Positions 25,630-34,429 of a DNA stretch of 64,000 nt are shown here, in pieces. The stretch is taken from contig NZ_JALOCF010000017.1 of NCBI RefSeq assembly GCF_023227905.1, positions 12,440 to 76,439 of the forward strand, in the 5' to 3' direction. Position numbers and translations under genes: made by a program. The notes under the pieces are model-generated. The model searched no databases. It worked only from the letters and a program-made list of their open reading frames with translations, and was not told the origin of the DNA. Source of the stretch: Methylobacter sp. (lineage in GTDB: Bacteria; Pseudomonadota; Gammaproteobacteria; Methylococcales; Methylomonadaceae). Position 1 is the first letter of the stretch. The number at the start of each line of letters is the position of its first letter.

Positions 25630-26148
25630 TTAATACCGGTTCAAATCCAAAATAGCATCCACAACCATCCCTGTTCCCATCGCGATTAGCAGTATGTCGG
25701 ACCCTACGCGCGCATAACGGTACCCTGGCAGTGGCGGCCCCATCTGCGAAATGACCGACGGAGGCAGATCGTAGTAAATCACGTTACGAGGAAGCGGTCG
25801 GCCTATAGCCCACTTTTTTGCCTGGCCCGGCGGCATGCAGCCGTTATTCTTCTTGGCGAGTCCCGGCGGGCAACGGCCGGTACGAAACTGCTCACTATAA
25901 TAGTCGCGGACAATGGTTCGATGCCGATCATCAAAATAGTGACGTTCTTTAGAGTTTCTTGCGTTTTTTGAATGAAACGACCGGTCATCGTAGCCGCTGT
26001 CATGATGTTGTTTCTCACTCCGTTGATGTTTATCGGCCTTGTTTTTACCATCCCATGAGGGCTTGTCGGCGAGCGCCGGGCCGGTCGCCAGTATTGCGAT
26101 GATTACAGGGATTAACGCGTGACTCATTTTCAAGGTAAATTGCTGCAT
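25630..26148 (-). CDS. RcnB/CigR-like periplasmic protein
   Basis: A 172-residue exported protein with a signal peptide (cleavage near ALA-DK, residues 26-28). The mature N-terminal part (about 28-88) is low-complexity, rich in Lys, His, Asp, Ser and Arg. The C-terminal part has the family motif CPPGLAKKNNGCMPPGQAKK (about 93-112), the GRPLP and YYDLPP segments, a Tyr-rich GYRYARVGSDILLIAMGTG and a last hydrophobic helix. This is the RcnB/CigR-type fold, linked in other bacteria to metal homeostasis or control of virulence; here the role is unknown. ATG 26148 has GGGAG eight bases upstream. It sits between two copies of the same terminator. Confidence 0.72.
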   Translation of the reverse strand: MQQFTLKMSHALIPVIIAILATGPALADKPSWDGKNKADKHQRSEKQHHDSGYDDRSFHSKNARNSKERHYFDDRHRTIVRDYYSEQFRTGRCPPGLAKKNNGCMPPGQAKKWAIGRPLPRNVIYYDLPPSVISQMGPPLPGYRYARVGSDILLIAMGTGMVVDAILDLNRY

Positions 26149-26297
26149 GTCCTACTCCCGGTAAAAGTTAATAAATCCTCACTGTCTTGTTTGCGCTAAT
26201 GCACATAAAAGCTTTTTAAGTATGTCGGATAATCATGTCGGGAGCAATTTTCAAATCAGCTAACTTGATGGACTGCATACTTTTAATTGAGCCGGAC

Positions 26298-26334
26298 AAA
26301 AAAAATGCCGGCCTGATCGTTACAGGCCGGCATT
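26298..26334 (-). terminator. Rho-independent terminator, duplicated copy B
   Basis: A perfect 12-bp stem on the minus strand (AATGCCGGCCTG at 26304-26315 and CAGGCCGGCATT at 26323-26334) is followed by eight T. It lies 23 bases after the SulP-UspA gene and should terminate it. It is the twin of the terminator at 25407-25444. Confidence 0.9.
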
Positions 26335-26356
26335 AGCTGCTGAGGTAAAGAGGAGG

Positions 26357-28675
26357 TTAGCTGGTTTTAGTATCGGACTGTTCCCAGAACCGGTTGGCGA
26401 TTAAAGTATCGAAAAGCCCCAGTTGATCGCCGAAATGTTTAATCGCAACAACTGGAATCGGCGAATCCGACATGACCTGCGAGGTTACGCTGCCGAGCAG
26501 AATAGTCACGGCGGAGCTGTGGCCGCGGGTGCTCATGACGATCAGATCGGCTTCAAGCTCTTGGGCTCTGCGCAAAATGGCGTTGGCCGGGATGCTGCTT
26601 TCGACAAAGTCAGGTTTTACCGTTATGCCATGAGTGTCGATAGTTGACAAAAACTCCTCAAAGGCATGCACTTCATGCCATTTAACTTCGCTGACATGTT
26701 CTTCGTAGCGTACCGTCGAGGCGTCGAAATAGACATGCATTGCCGTTATCTCGCTTAAGCCGTGCCGTTTTGCCAATGCTGTCGCTTGCGATAAGCTGTC
26801 TGCCGAAGGGCTGGAAAAATCGATTGCGACGAGAATCCGCTTGATGTCGCGGCCGGTATGCTCCGGAACCATCCAGACCGAGGCTTTGGTGACCATTGCC
26901 AGACGGCGGCCCAGCGAGCGCTGCCCGGAACGGCTTTTGCGATGGCCAAGCAGAATCAGGTCGGAGTTGGAGGTAGCCGTATACTCGATCAGCTTGTCGA
27001 GGCGCGACGTTCCGCTCATGACGTGATGGTTCAATTTCAAGCCTTCAATAGGTGTGTCGAAATATTTTTCAACTTCATCGCGAATGCGCTGTTTGATAGA
27101 TTCCTGCTGTTTCGCCTGAATCGGATGTTTTTGCGGTGGAATCACATGCACGAAATGGAATTCCTTACTGAGTTCCCGCTTGGCAAGCTTGGCTGCGTAT
27201 TGCAGTAATTCAGAATCATCCTCATCGGTCATCGCCAGAGGAACTGTAACGCAGTTGAAATAGCCGGGCGAAGCGGTGATTGCTTGCAGTTCGCCAGTGA
27301 CTTCAGCAGGCTGCATTTCTTCGTGCTTAACCGGTTTATCCAGGAATTTGAACAGCACCGCATAAAGAATCAAGGCTGACAGAACGCCGGTCAAAAAGTC
27401 GGTCATCGGCACCATAATCGCGGTATAAACCATCAAACCTGCATGAAATTTGTTGTGGTTAAGGACTTCTTTGATCTCAGCCGGTTTAAACATGTTGCTC
27501 GCCACCCACAGTAAAATGCCGCCGATACAAGCCATCGGCACAAGTTCCAGATAGCTGGCTATGTAATAAGCCAAAGCCAGTTTGAGAATTGCCTTGAAAT
27601 AGCCGGCCAGCGGGGTAACGGCTCCGGCCTTGATGCTGGTCGCGGTCCGGGCCAAGGCGCCGGTACAGGGAAAGCCGTTAACCATCGGTACGATAACTTG
27701 CACCAGACCCTGACCCCAGAATTCCTTGTCGGGGTTGAACGGGGTCTTGCGGTTGTCGGCCAGGCGGTCGGCCATCGACGAACATAATAGACTCTCAACG
27801 CCGGATACAAAAACGATGGCTAAAACGAAATAAACAATGTCAACAAGAACGCCTGAAGTCATAGCCGGCAATATTGGCGGCGTGAACACGAAAAAATGAT
27901 TCGGGATGGAGCCGTAAATGTCGCCGACAGCGACAATGCCTTTATCGCTCAATAATGTTGCCGAAACCAACGTCGATGTGGCGATGGCGATTAGCGGGGC
28001 CGGAATGAATATCGAAATGCGCAGCAGAAACTTGGTCAGGAAAAAAGTGCCCAGACCGATCACGACCGACCATCCGTTTATTTTATCCAGACTAGAGAAC
28101 GCCAGCTCAACATTACGCGAAAAATCGTTGGCCATGTCCATGCCTTGGCCCACAATATCTCCAAGGCTTTTCACTCCCAGAATATCCTTGAGATTGGTCA
28201 GCGCGATAACGGCCGCAATGCCGACAGTAAAGCCGACGACGATCGAATTCGGCACCAATTTGGCGTATTTGCCGAGGCCGAATACGCCCATCATCATCAG
28301 TATCACCCCGGCTATGATCGATACCAGCACCAGAAAACCGTGCGCCGTCTGCAATGTTCCGCCGCCAGCTTCGCCATACTTGGCTACCAGCCCGGCAATT
28401 AACGGAATAAAGGCGGCGGTAGGACCGTAGACCTGATATTTTGAGCCACCCCAGGTCCGGCCCACCGCACAGGCCAACGCACCGGCAATAATGCCCTGTT
28501 CCGGACGAAGTCCCATCGCCATTGAAAAACCCATAGCCATCGGAATCGCGGTCAGCGCTACGATCAAGCCGGCGCTAAAGTCCCGGTACGTTGTCTTTAT
28601 CCAAGTGTCGCGGGTTAAATCCTCCCAGCGACTATCGAAAAGTGTGTTGAAAAGTTTTAATCGTTGCAAAATCAT
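26357..28675 (-). CDS. SulP anion transporter fused to two UspA domains
   Basis: A 772-residue fusion. Residues about 1-460 are a SulP/SLC26 transporter: MAMGLRPEQGIIAGALACAV, YQVYGPTAAFIPLIAG and NGFPCTGALARTATSIKAGA are its typical membrane motifs, with 10-14 hydrophobic segments. Instead of the usual cytoplasmic STAS domain, two universal stress protein domains follow (about 475-620 and 625-760). The second keeps the nucleotide motif STRGHSSAVTILLGSVT; the first has GHRKSRSGQRSLGRRL. SulP proteins carry sulfate, bicarbonate or other anions by sodium or proton coupling; the substrate here is not evident. The UspA pair suggests control by ATP or stress. It is divergent from the two-component genes, which may regulate it. 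Confidence 0.87.
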   Translation of the reverse strand: MILQRLKLFNTLFDSRWEDLTRDTWIKTTYRDFSAGLIVALTAIPMAMGFSMAMGLRPEQGIIAGALACAVGRTWGGSKYQVYGPTAAFIPLIAGLVAKYGEAGGGTLQTAHGFLVLVSIIAGVILMMMGVFGLGKYAKLVPNSIVVGFTVGIAAVIALTNLKDILGVKSLGDIVGQGMDMANDFSRNVELAFSSLDKINGWSVVIGLGTFFLTKFLLRISIFIPAPLIAIATSTLVSATLLSDKGIVAVGDIYGSIPNHFFVFTPPILPAMTSGVLVDIVYFVLAIVFVSGVESLLCSSMADRLADNRKTPFNPDKEFWGQGLVQVIVPMVNGFPCTGALARTATSIKAGAVTPLAGYFKAILKLALAYYIASYLELVPMACIGGILLWVASNMFKPAEIKEVLNHNKFHAGLMVYTAIMVPMTDFLTGVLSALILYAVLFKFLDKPVKHEEMQPAEVTGELQAITASPGYFNCVTVPLAMTDEDDSELLQYAAKLAKRELSKEFHFVHVIPPQKHPIQAKQQESIKQRIRDEVEKYFDTPIEGLKLNHHVMSGTSRLDKLIEYTATSNSDLILLGHRKSRSGQRSLGRRLAMVTKASVWMVPEHTGRDIKRILVAIDFSSPSADSLSQATALAKRHGLSEITAMHVYFDASTVRYEEHVSEVKWHEVHAFEEFLSTIDTHGITVKPDFVESSIPANAILRRAQELEADLIVMSTRGHSSAVTILLGSVTSQVMSDSPIPVVAIKHFGDQLGLFDTLIANRFWEQSDTKTS

Positions 28676-28841
28676 TGATGGTATCCTCGTGTATGGGACA
28701 TGCTAATCCTTACGGCTTCCTTGGTCAGTCCATCCTGTAACTCTTGGCTTAAACAGCAGTGAGTCTTTGGTCGGCAACCATTAAGTACGTTGTTATCCTA
28801 GCTCTTTAACCTTTCAAGAACCTTTCGCAACACCCTGAGAT

Positions 28842-29516
28842 ATGAATATTTTATTGATAGAAGACGACGCCGTTCTGGCTGACGGCTTGACTCATACCTT
28901 GAGCGATAGCGGCTATTCGGTGACCTCCGCTATGACCGGCGCTTACGCAGAACAGTTACTGCTGGCTCAAGACTTCGATTTGATCGTGCTGGATTTGGGG
29001 CTACCGGATATGGATGGACTGGAATTGTTGCGCAGACTGCGCAGCCGGAAAATCCCGCTGCCGATTTTAATCCTGACGGCGCGTGACGGTATCAACGACA
29101 GGATCAACGGTATTAAACAGGGTGCTGACGACTATATGACCAAACCTTTCGAACTCCGGGAATTGGAAGCCAGGGTGCATGCGCTGATTCGGCGTTGTTA
29201 CGGCGGTTTTAGTAACGATATAGTCATCGGCCGGCTGGCGCTGGACACCCATAACCATCAGGTCCTGGTCGACGGCCAGACCATCAGCCTGTCAGCGCGG
29301 GAATACGGGGTACTGGAAATACTGCTGGTTCAGGCCGGCAAAGTCGTCAGCAAAGACCGTATTGCGCAACGCTTGGCCGTGGACGGCGACGCGCTGACCG
29401 ATAATGCCGTGGAAATCTATGTGCATCGGTTACGCAAACGCATCGAACCGTATGGCGCGGTGATCCGGACGGTACGCGGGCTCGGTTATTTGCTGGAGCG
29501 CTCCGATGACCAATAA
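28842..29516 (+). CDS. OmpR-family response regulator (QseB/TctD-like)
   Basis: A 224-residue response regulator. The receiver domain has Asp8-Asp9, the phospho-acceptor Asp51, Thr79 and Lys101. The C-terminal winged helix (about 125-220) has LSAREYGVLEILLVQAGKVV and the recognition-helix region DNAVEIYVHRLRKRIEPYG of OmpR proteins. It overlaps the sensor kinase gene by 11 bp, forming an operon. The gene is divergent from the SulP-UspA transporter across 166 bases, so it may regulate that gene. The exact signal is unknown. Confidence 0.93.
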   Translation: MNILLIEDDAVLADGLTHTLSDSGYSVTSAMTGAYAEQLLLAQDFDLIVLDLGLPDMDGLELLRRLRSRKIPLPILILTARDGINDRINGIKQGADDYMTKPFELRELEARVHALIRRCYGGFSNDIVIGRLALDTHNHQVLVDGQTISLSAREYGVLEILLVQAGKVVSKDRIAQRLAVDGDALTDNAVEIYVHRLRKRIEPYGAVIRTVRGLGYLLERSDDQ

Positions 29517-30873
29517 ACAGCGGAGTCTCAAAACGGAAATTCTTTTGCGATTGGCGTTGCCGCTGATTTTTTTTATCAGCATCGAGTCCGTGCTGTCCTA
29601 TTTTGTCACCCTGCACCATGCTGACGTGGCTTACGACCGCTGGTTGCTCGATTCGGCACGGTCATTAGCGCAGGAAATCAAAGTGCGCAAAGGCAAGGTG
29701 TTCGTCGAATTGCCTCCTGCCGCGTTGGAGATATTTAAATGGGATGAAACGGATCAAACTTATTTCAAAATCATCTCGGAAGAACAAGGCATGCTGACGG
29801 GCGACAAATTCGTGCCCGAGCCGTTTGATGCGGAAACCGACTGGACGCGGCCGGTTTTTTTTGACGATAAGATGTATGGCGAACCGGTCAGGGTAGTGTC
29901 CATGCAAATTACACGTGAAAATGCCCGGGAAAAGGTTTTTGTCCATGTCGCCGAGACCTTAAATAAACGGCGGAAAATGATGGTGGATATTTTGTTGGCC
30001 GACCTGGTGCCGCAAATGGTGCTGGTTTTGTTGGCAGGTATTTATCTGGTGGTCGGAGTAAGGCGCGGCTTGCAGCCGTTACATACCTTGGCAAATGAAA
30101 TTGCCAAGCGCTCGCCACGCGACTTGCGGCCCATTCCAGAGCAGCACGTTTTTCTGGAAGTGCGGGCGCTGACCGATACCATCAATGATTTGCTGGAACG
30201 GTTAGGGCATGCTATTGCCGCCCAGCAACGCTTTATCGCCAATGCCGCTCACCAATTGCGCACCCCGCTGGCAGGCCTAAAACTGCAAGTTGAGCGCGCG
30301 CAACGTGAACAGGATTTGCCTGCGATGAAACCCGCCCTAGTGCAAATTCAGGGCTGCGCCGACCGCATGTCGCATCTGACTACGCAATTATTAGTTTTAG
30401 CCAGGTCGGAGCCGATCAATGGCGATTTTGAATTGCGACCGATCGATTTGTGCAAATTAGCTAAGGAAACCTGCATGGATTGGGTGCCTAAGGCATTGCA
30501 GCGGCATATGGAGCTCAGCTTTGAAGGCTCGAAGCGGGCCGTGTATGTGCGTGGCGATGACGTTCTATTACGGGAGTTGCTGGCTAACTTGTTGGACAAC
30601 GCCATTTGTTATGGGCGCGACCGGGGCAATATAACGGTTAAAGTCGAGTCTTATCCAGCGCCTTGCCTGAGTGTTGAAGATGACGGCCCAGGCATACCCG
30701 AGGCTGAAATCAGCAGAGTATTCGAACGCTTTTACCGTATTCCCGGAAGCTTCGGCGATGGTTGCGGATTGGGGTTGCCGATCGTCAAGGAAATTGCCGA
30801 CCTGCATAAAGCCAGGCTTGGGTTAAGCCGAGCCAGTGTAGCGGGAGGCACCCGGATCGAGCTTAGTTTTTAA
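29506..30873 (+). CDS. Sensor histidine kinase (TctE/QseC-like)
   Basis: A 455-residue membrane kinase: helix at about 10-32, a TctE/2CSK_N-type periplasmic sensor (about 33-165), a second helix at about 168-186 and a HAMP-like linker. The H-box AAHQLRTPLAGL has His249. ATP-binding boxes follow: N-box ELLANLLDNAICYG, G1 DDGPGIP, F-box FERFYRI and G2 GCGLGLPIV. It phosphorylates the adjacent regulator. TctE-like sensors often detect tricarboxylates or other small anions, which would fit a link with the divergent anion transporter, but that is inference. Confidence 0.92.
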   Translation: MTNKQRSLKTEILLRLALPLIFFISIESVLSYFVTLHHADVAYDRWLLDSARSLAQEIKVRKGKVFVELPPAALEIFKWDETDQTYFKIISEEQGMLTGDKFVPEPFDAETDWTRPVFFDDKMYGEPVRVVSMQITRENAREKVFVHVAETLNKRRKMMVDILLADLVPQMVLVLLAGIYLVVGVRRGLQPLHTLANEIAKRSPRDLRPIPEQHVFLEVRALTDTINDLLERLGHAIAAQQRFIANAAHQLRTPLAGLKLQVERAQREQDLPAMKPALVQIQGCADRMSHLTTQLLVLARSEPINGDFELRPIDLCKLAKETCMDWVPKALQRHMELSFEGSKRAVYVRGDDVLLRELLANLLDNAICYGRDRGNITVKVESYPAPCLSVEDDGPGIPEAEISRVFERFYRIPGSFGDGCGLGLPIVKEIADLHKARLGLSRASVAGGTRIELSF

Positions 30874-30966
30874 GGAGACGTGTGAACATAAACCCAGTCG
30901 GGTTGAGTTTATGCTTTAGATAGCCTGGGTACGCGCTGAAAAACAATACCCGTTTCCAGTGGCGCG

Positions 30967-32262
30967 CTATTTACCGAACAAATTACGCATATGCCGATTG
31001 GCTAGCCATTTCAGGCTGACAAATAGCAGCATGGTCGGTATGGCGTAAGCCAATGCAACGCCGGTTGCACCGTAGTAGGAGCCCAACATATAGCTCAATC
31101 CTATCATGCTGACCGTAGCAAATGACATTAAGCTGACGACCACGCGATTGCGGCCCATGAATTGCAGATAGTAGGGCGAGTCGGAAAACAGGGTGCTAAA
31201 AGCGGCTCCGGTCGTGGTGATGAATAAGGCTTGGTAACCTTGGGAAAAATCGGAGCCGAACAGGTCGAGTATTTCTTGCCCCCAAACGCCGATAATACTC
31301 AGAAAAACTGCGATAAAGCCCGCGATCAAGCGCATGCGTTTATCGAGTAGGGCTTTGATGCCGCGTTGGTCTTTGCGCTCCAGCAAAACCACCAGCATAG
31401 GCAGATAATAGCGATTGGTCGATGTGCCGATCAGCGAAATCAAGGCCGATGTTTTCATGGCAACAGCGTAAGTTCCGACCACCGCTTGGGACGGGTGCAA
31501 CACTTCCAGGATGATAATGCCTGCGCTGGTGAGTACGGTCATCATCACACTGCTGAGCAACAACGGCAGTGAATTTATCAGCCACCAGCGTCGGCCTTTT
31601 GAGTTGGCTTCTGCCTGTCTGAGCGCTCTTGGACTGGCCGCTCGCGCCGTGATTATCATTAGTATCAGTGTCAAACACCAGGCTATACCAAAACACAGCA
31701 CTGCCGAAACAGCTGTCAGCTCAAATTGAAAATTGTGTAAACCGGTAATCAGAAGCAAAAATACCGCAGGCAGAAAAAAGCGATATAAAGCAAAAGCCAG
31801 AATCCGCACACCGTAGACGGTAATGACTTCAACCAAAAACAGGCAAAGCGCAATCACCGGCAGAAAGCCGGAGTAGACAATAGTCACTGCGTGATAATCG
31901 GTCTTATGCAAGGGCAAAAAGGCACCCAGCCCTAAGCTGAGCAAGCCCATCAGTAAAATACTGAACAGTATGATCGTGCGCAACGAAAACAGCCAGAAGC
32001 CACGCAGACGCGGCCAGTTTTTGCGCTCGATATACAGGGAAACCAGACGCAGGGCGTATTTTTCGAGACCTAATGTTGCCAGCGTCGATAGCAAAGTGAC
32101 GATGGATATTGCCACGCTGTAATCACCGAAAGCCCCGATAGTAAGATGTCTGGCCAGAAAAATATTCGCCCAATACATCAGCGCATAATTGGTCAGGCTT
32201 AAGCCAAACAGCATCAGGGAACTGAAGTTATTGGGATGAACGGAAAAGCCGGGGTTCAACAT
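30967..32262 (-). CDS. Oligosaccharide flippase family protein (Wzx-like)
   Basis: A 431-residue polytopic protein with about 12 hydrophobic segments, in the MATE/MOP superfamily pattern of polysaccharide flippases. The first helix pair (LSLTNYALMYWANIFLARHL, then GDYSVAISIVTLLSTLATLG) and the mid-protein TSAGIIILEVLHPSQAVVGTY are typical. It would move undecaprenyl-linked oligosaccharide across the inner membrane. No glycosyltransferase is adjacent, so the polymer it serves is unknown; the LPS operon at 54234-63760 lacks its own Wzx. It is convergent with the kinase gene. Confidence 0.82.
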   Translation of the reverse strand: MLNPGFSVHPNNFSSLMLFGLSLTNYALMYWANIFLARHLTIGAFGDYSVAISIVTLLSTLATLGLEKYALRLVSLYIERKNWPRLRGFWLFSLRTIILFSILLMGLLSLGLGAFLPLHKTDYHAVTIVYSGFLPVIALCLFLVEVITVYGVRILAFALYRFFLPAVFLLLITGLHNFQFELTAVSAVLCFGIAWCLTLILMIITARAASPRALRQAEANSKGRRWWLINSLPLLLSSVMMTVLTSAGIIILEVLHPSQAVVGTYAVAMKTSALISLIGTSTNRYYLPMLVVLLERKDQRGIKALLDKRMRLIAGFIAVFLSIIGVWGQEILDLFGSDFSQGYQALFITTTGAAFSTLFSDSPYYLQFMGRNRVVVSLMSFATVSMIGLSYMLGSYYGATGVALAYAIPTMLLFVSLKWLANRHMRNLFGK

Positions 32263-32634
32263 AAATCCGTTAAATTGATTGTTTTAGTGGGCGTGAGTAT
32301 AAAGCAACAGACTGTGCAATATGATGACAATAGCGGATAAATTTTCTCAAGGATGGAGATAGTGGTGGGTCGCAAAGCATCTACTTTGGGTATTTTATCT
32401 TACCGTCTGCATCTGTAGTGGTGTGTTCACGGTTTCCATTATTCAGGCAAAGCAAGCTTTGAACTTCGGTATCTGTAGTTTTTGGCGGTCAAAATTTACT
32501 TTGGTCAATTATGCAGTATTTTTGTTGCTAAAAAGATAATTGGTAATCTGCTGGATTTTATTGAAAATTTCACCAAGATCTAACGATGTCTTAAATTCTT
32601 TGTAGATCCGCAACCGCGTATCGCTTTTGTTGCG
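32263..32634. other. Intergenic region upstream of the Pho box
   Basis: No coding region is supported. A short palindromic fragment CAAAGCAAGCTTTGAACTT near 32446 matches the palindromes at 39042-39100. The rest is AT-rich spacer between the flippase (-) and the Pho-controlled porin (+). Confidence 0.5.
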
Positions 32635-32690
32635 CTGTCATGAAGTTGTCATGAAGCTGTCATTAAGCTGTCATTTTATTTCCATATTCT
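32635..32690 (+). promoter_or_regulatory. Four-repeat Pho box and -10 of the porin gene
   Basis: Four direct repeats, CTGTCAT (32635), TTGTCAT (32646), CTGTCAT (32657) and CTGTCAT (32668), are spaced exactly 11 bp apart, the helical period of PhoB-binding sites. A -10-like TATTCT (32685-32690) begins 10 bases after the last repeat, the usual distance in PhoB-activated promoters where the box replaces the -35. This predicts strong induction of the porin gene under phosphate starvation. Confidence 0.92.
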
Positions 32691-32725
32691 TGCTCAAACT
32701 TTTTGATAACAACCAAGAGCAAAAC

Positions 32726-34279
32726 ATGAAAATATCTAAACTTACATTGGCAATCGCTACCGTTTTAGGTGCAGGCGCAACATCCGGCGCTTTTGCCATG
32801 GATCTTTATGTAGATACCAAAACCAAGCAGATCTATGCAGAGCCAGGCCATGGCCGGGAACTGATGGGTTCGTTCGAAAAAGTCGATAAAGCTGCCAAGA
32901 CAGTTGATAGAGAACAAAAACTGGATCAAGCGGAAATTAAAGCGATCCGTGAAGATCTGGCATTAAAAGAAAACTCCATCAAAGCCTTGCAAGAGCATGC
33001 CGATGCGGATTCAGCGGCTGATTCGGTTAATGTTAAGTTGGATAATAAAGGGCTTAACTTTGAAACAAAGGATAAGAACTTCAAGTTTAAGCTGGGTGGT
33101 CGTATTCATGCCGATGCAAATTACAGCGGCAATGATAATTTTGTTGCAAGAAACCCCGTAACAGGCTTACCAAATGGTACGCATCATGAAGCCAATGACG
33201 GCACGGAATTTCGCCGCGCACGTATAGATTTTAACGGCACTTTCTACAAAGACTGGAGCTTCAAAACCGTAGCGGACTTCGCTGATGACAATGTCCGTAT
33301 GAAGGATGTATTTATTCAATACAGTGGCCTGGAGTACGCGAATATTTTCGCAGGTCAAATGAAGCAAAACTTCAGCCGTGAGTTGCAAGAAAGTTCTAAC
33401 GATATGATGTTTACCGAGCGTTCATTAATGAACGTATTAAACGCACCGGTTGTCGACCGTGCGATCGGTTTGAATTTTGAGAGTAAAGCCCCGAAACACT
33501 GGATGGCGGAAGCCGGTATTTTTGGAAACTCAATTACGCCTGCCAGAACCACCGGTACTGAAGTTGCCAATGCCGGAGATGAAGGATGGGCTGTTAACGG
33601 ACGCGCCACGTATGCGCCGATCGAAGAGAAGGGCAAGGTTGTGCATTTAGGTATCGCCGGTAACTACCGCAAGCCGGATGATAGCGGCGATGTCGCTTCG
33701 AGCAGAGCGCTTCGGTTTGAGTATGAAACCAATCACATGTCTAACCTGTTGTTATTAGATAAAACAGCTCAAGATGTAGACAATATCAAGATGTTAGGCC
33801 TGGAAGCTGCCGGTTTGTATGGGCCGTTTTCAGCAGGCGCTGAATATACCAGAATGTGGGTTGACCGGAAGCAAAAAGGCACAGGGGTAGTGGCTGCTGA
33901 TGGCGGTTCAAGCAATCTGGAGCTGGACGGCTGGTATGTCGACGCAGGCTGGACTATCACCGGCGAATCACGCAAGTACAAGGCAGGCAGATTTTTCAAA
34001 GTGGAGCCTGCGAAGAAGTTCAGCCTGAAAAATGGCGGATGGGGCGCATGGGAACTGGCGACACGTTATTCGGCAGTTGACCTGAATGATGGCGGTTTCC
34101 GCGGCGGCGAAATGTCGGCTGTCACTGTCGCTTTAAACTGGTATCTTAACAATAATATCCGTTTAATGGCTGATTACAACAGAGCGTTCAGCATGAACAA
34201 CACCGCTGTTGTTACACCAACAGGCGCTGATCCGGATAATAACGATACTTTCACAGTACGTGCCCAGTTAGCGTACTAA
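32726..34279 (+). CDS. Phosphate-selective porin, OprO/OprP family
   Basis: A 517-residue outer-membrane porin with a signal peptide (cleavage near AFA-MDLY, about 22-24). A coiled-coil-like segment (about 45-95) precedes the 16-strand barrel, which opens with FKFKLGGRIHADANYSG. Motifs EFRRARIDFNGTFYKDWSFK and FAGQMKQNFSRELQESSNDM are typical of the OprP/OprO family, trimeric channels for phosphate or polyphosphate. The protein ends in a barrel strand with C-terminal aromatic Tyr (VRAQLAY). ATG 32726 is chosen because an upstream in-frame extension (from 32627) would run through the Pho box. The Pho box supports a phosphate role. Confidence 0.9.
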   Translation: MKISKLTLAIATVLGAGATSGAFAMDLYVDTKTKQIYAEPGHGRELMGSFEKVDKAAKTVDREQKLDQAEIKAIREDLALKENSIKALQEHADADSAADSVNVKLDNKGLNFETKDKNFKFKLGGRIHADANYSGNDNFVARNPVTGLPNGTHHEANDGTEFRRARIDFNGTFYKDWSFKTVADFADDNVRMKDVFIQYSGLEYANIFAGQMKQNFSRELQESSNDMMFTERSLMNVLNAPVVDRAIGLNFESKAPKHWMAEAGIFGNSITPARTTGTEVANAGDEGWAVNGRATYAPIEEKGKVVHLGIAGNYRKPDDSGDVASSRALRFEYETNHMSNLLLLDKTAQDVDNIKMLGLEAAGLYGPFSAGAEYTRMWVDRKQKGTGVVAADGGSSNLELDGWYVDAGWTITGESRKYKAGRFFKVEPAKKFSLKNGGWGAWELATRYSAVDLNDGGFRGGEMSAVTVALNWYLNNNIRLMADYNRAFSMNNTAVVTPTGADPDNNDTFTVRAQLAY

Positions 34280-34304
34280 ATAAACCCAAGCATCAGCTGA
34301 ACGC

Positions 34305-34338
34305 AAAGCCGCGCTGGAAAGCCAGCGCGGCTTTTTTT
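34305..34338 (+). terminator. Terminator after the porin gene
   Basis: A perfect 13-bp stem, AAAGCCGCGCTGG (34305-34317) and CCAGCGCGGCTTT (34322-34334), with an AAAG loop and a T-run to 34338. It ends the porin transcript 26 bases after the stop. The following lipoprotein gene would then need its own promoter or readthrough. Confidence 0.95.
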
Positions 34339-34429
34339 ATTGGCAAGAATTCATATATGATGGCTATTTTAAATATCAGGCCAGAAAGCAAGTTCCTGGC
34401 TTGCCAAATGGTCGTCAACGAGGTTAGCG

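Noticed and set aside
32627..32725. Upstream extension of the porin gene to 32627
   Set aside because: It would run through the Pho box and the -10; the start at 32726 gives a normal signal peptide.
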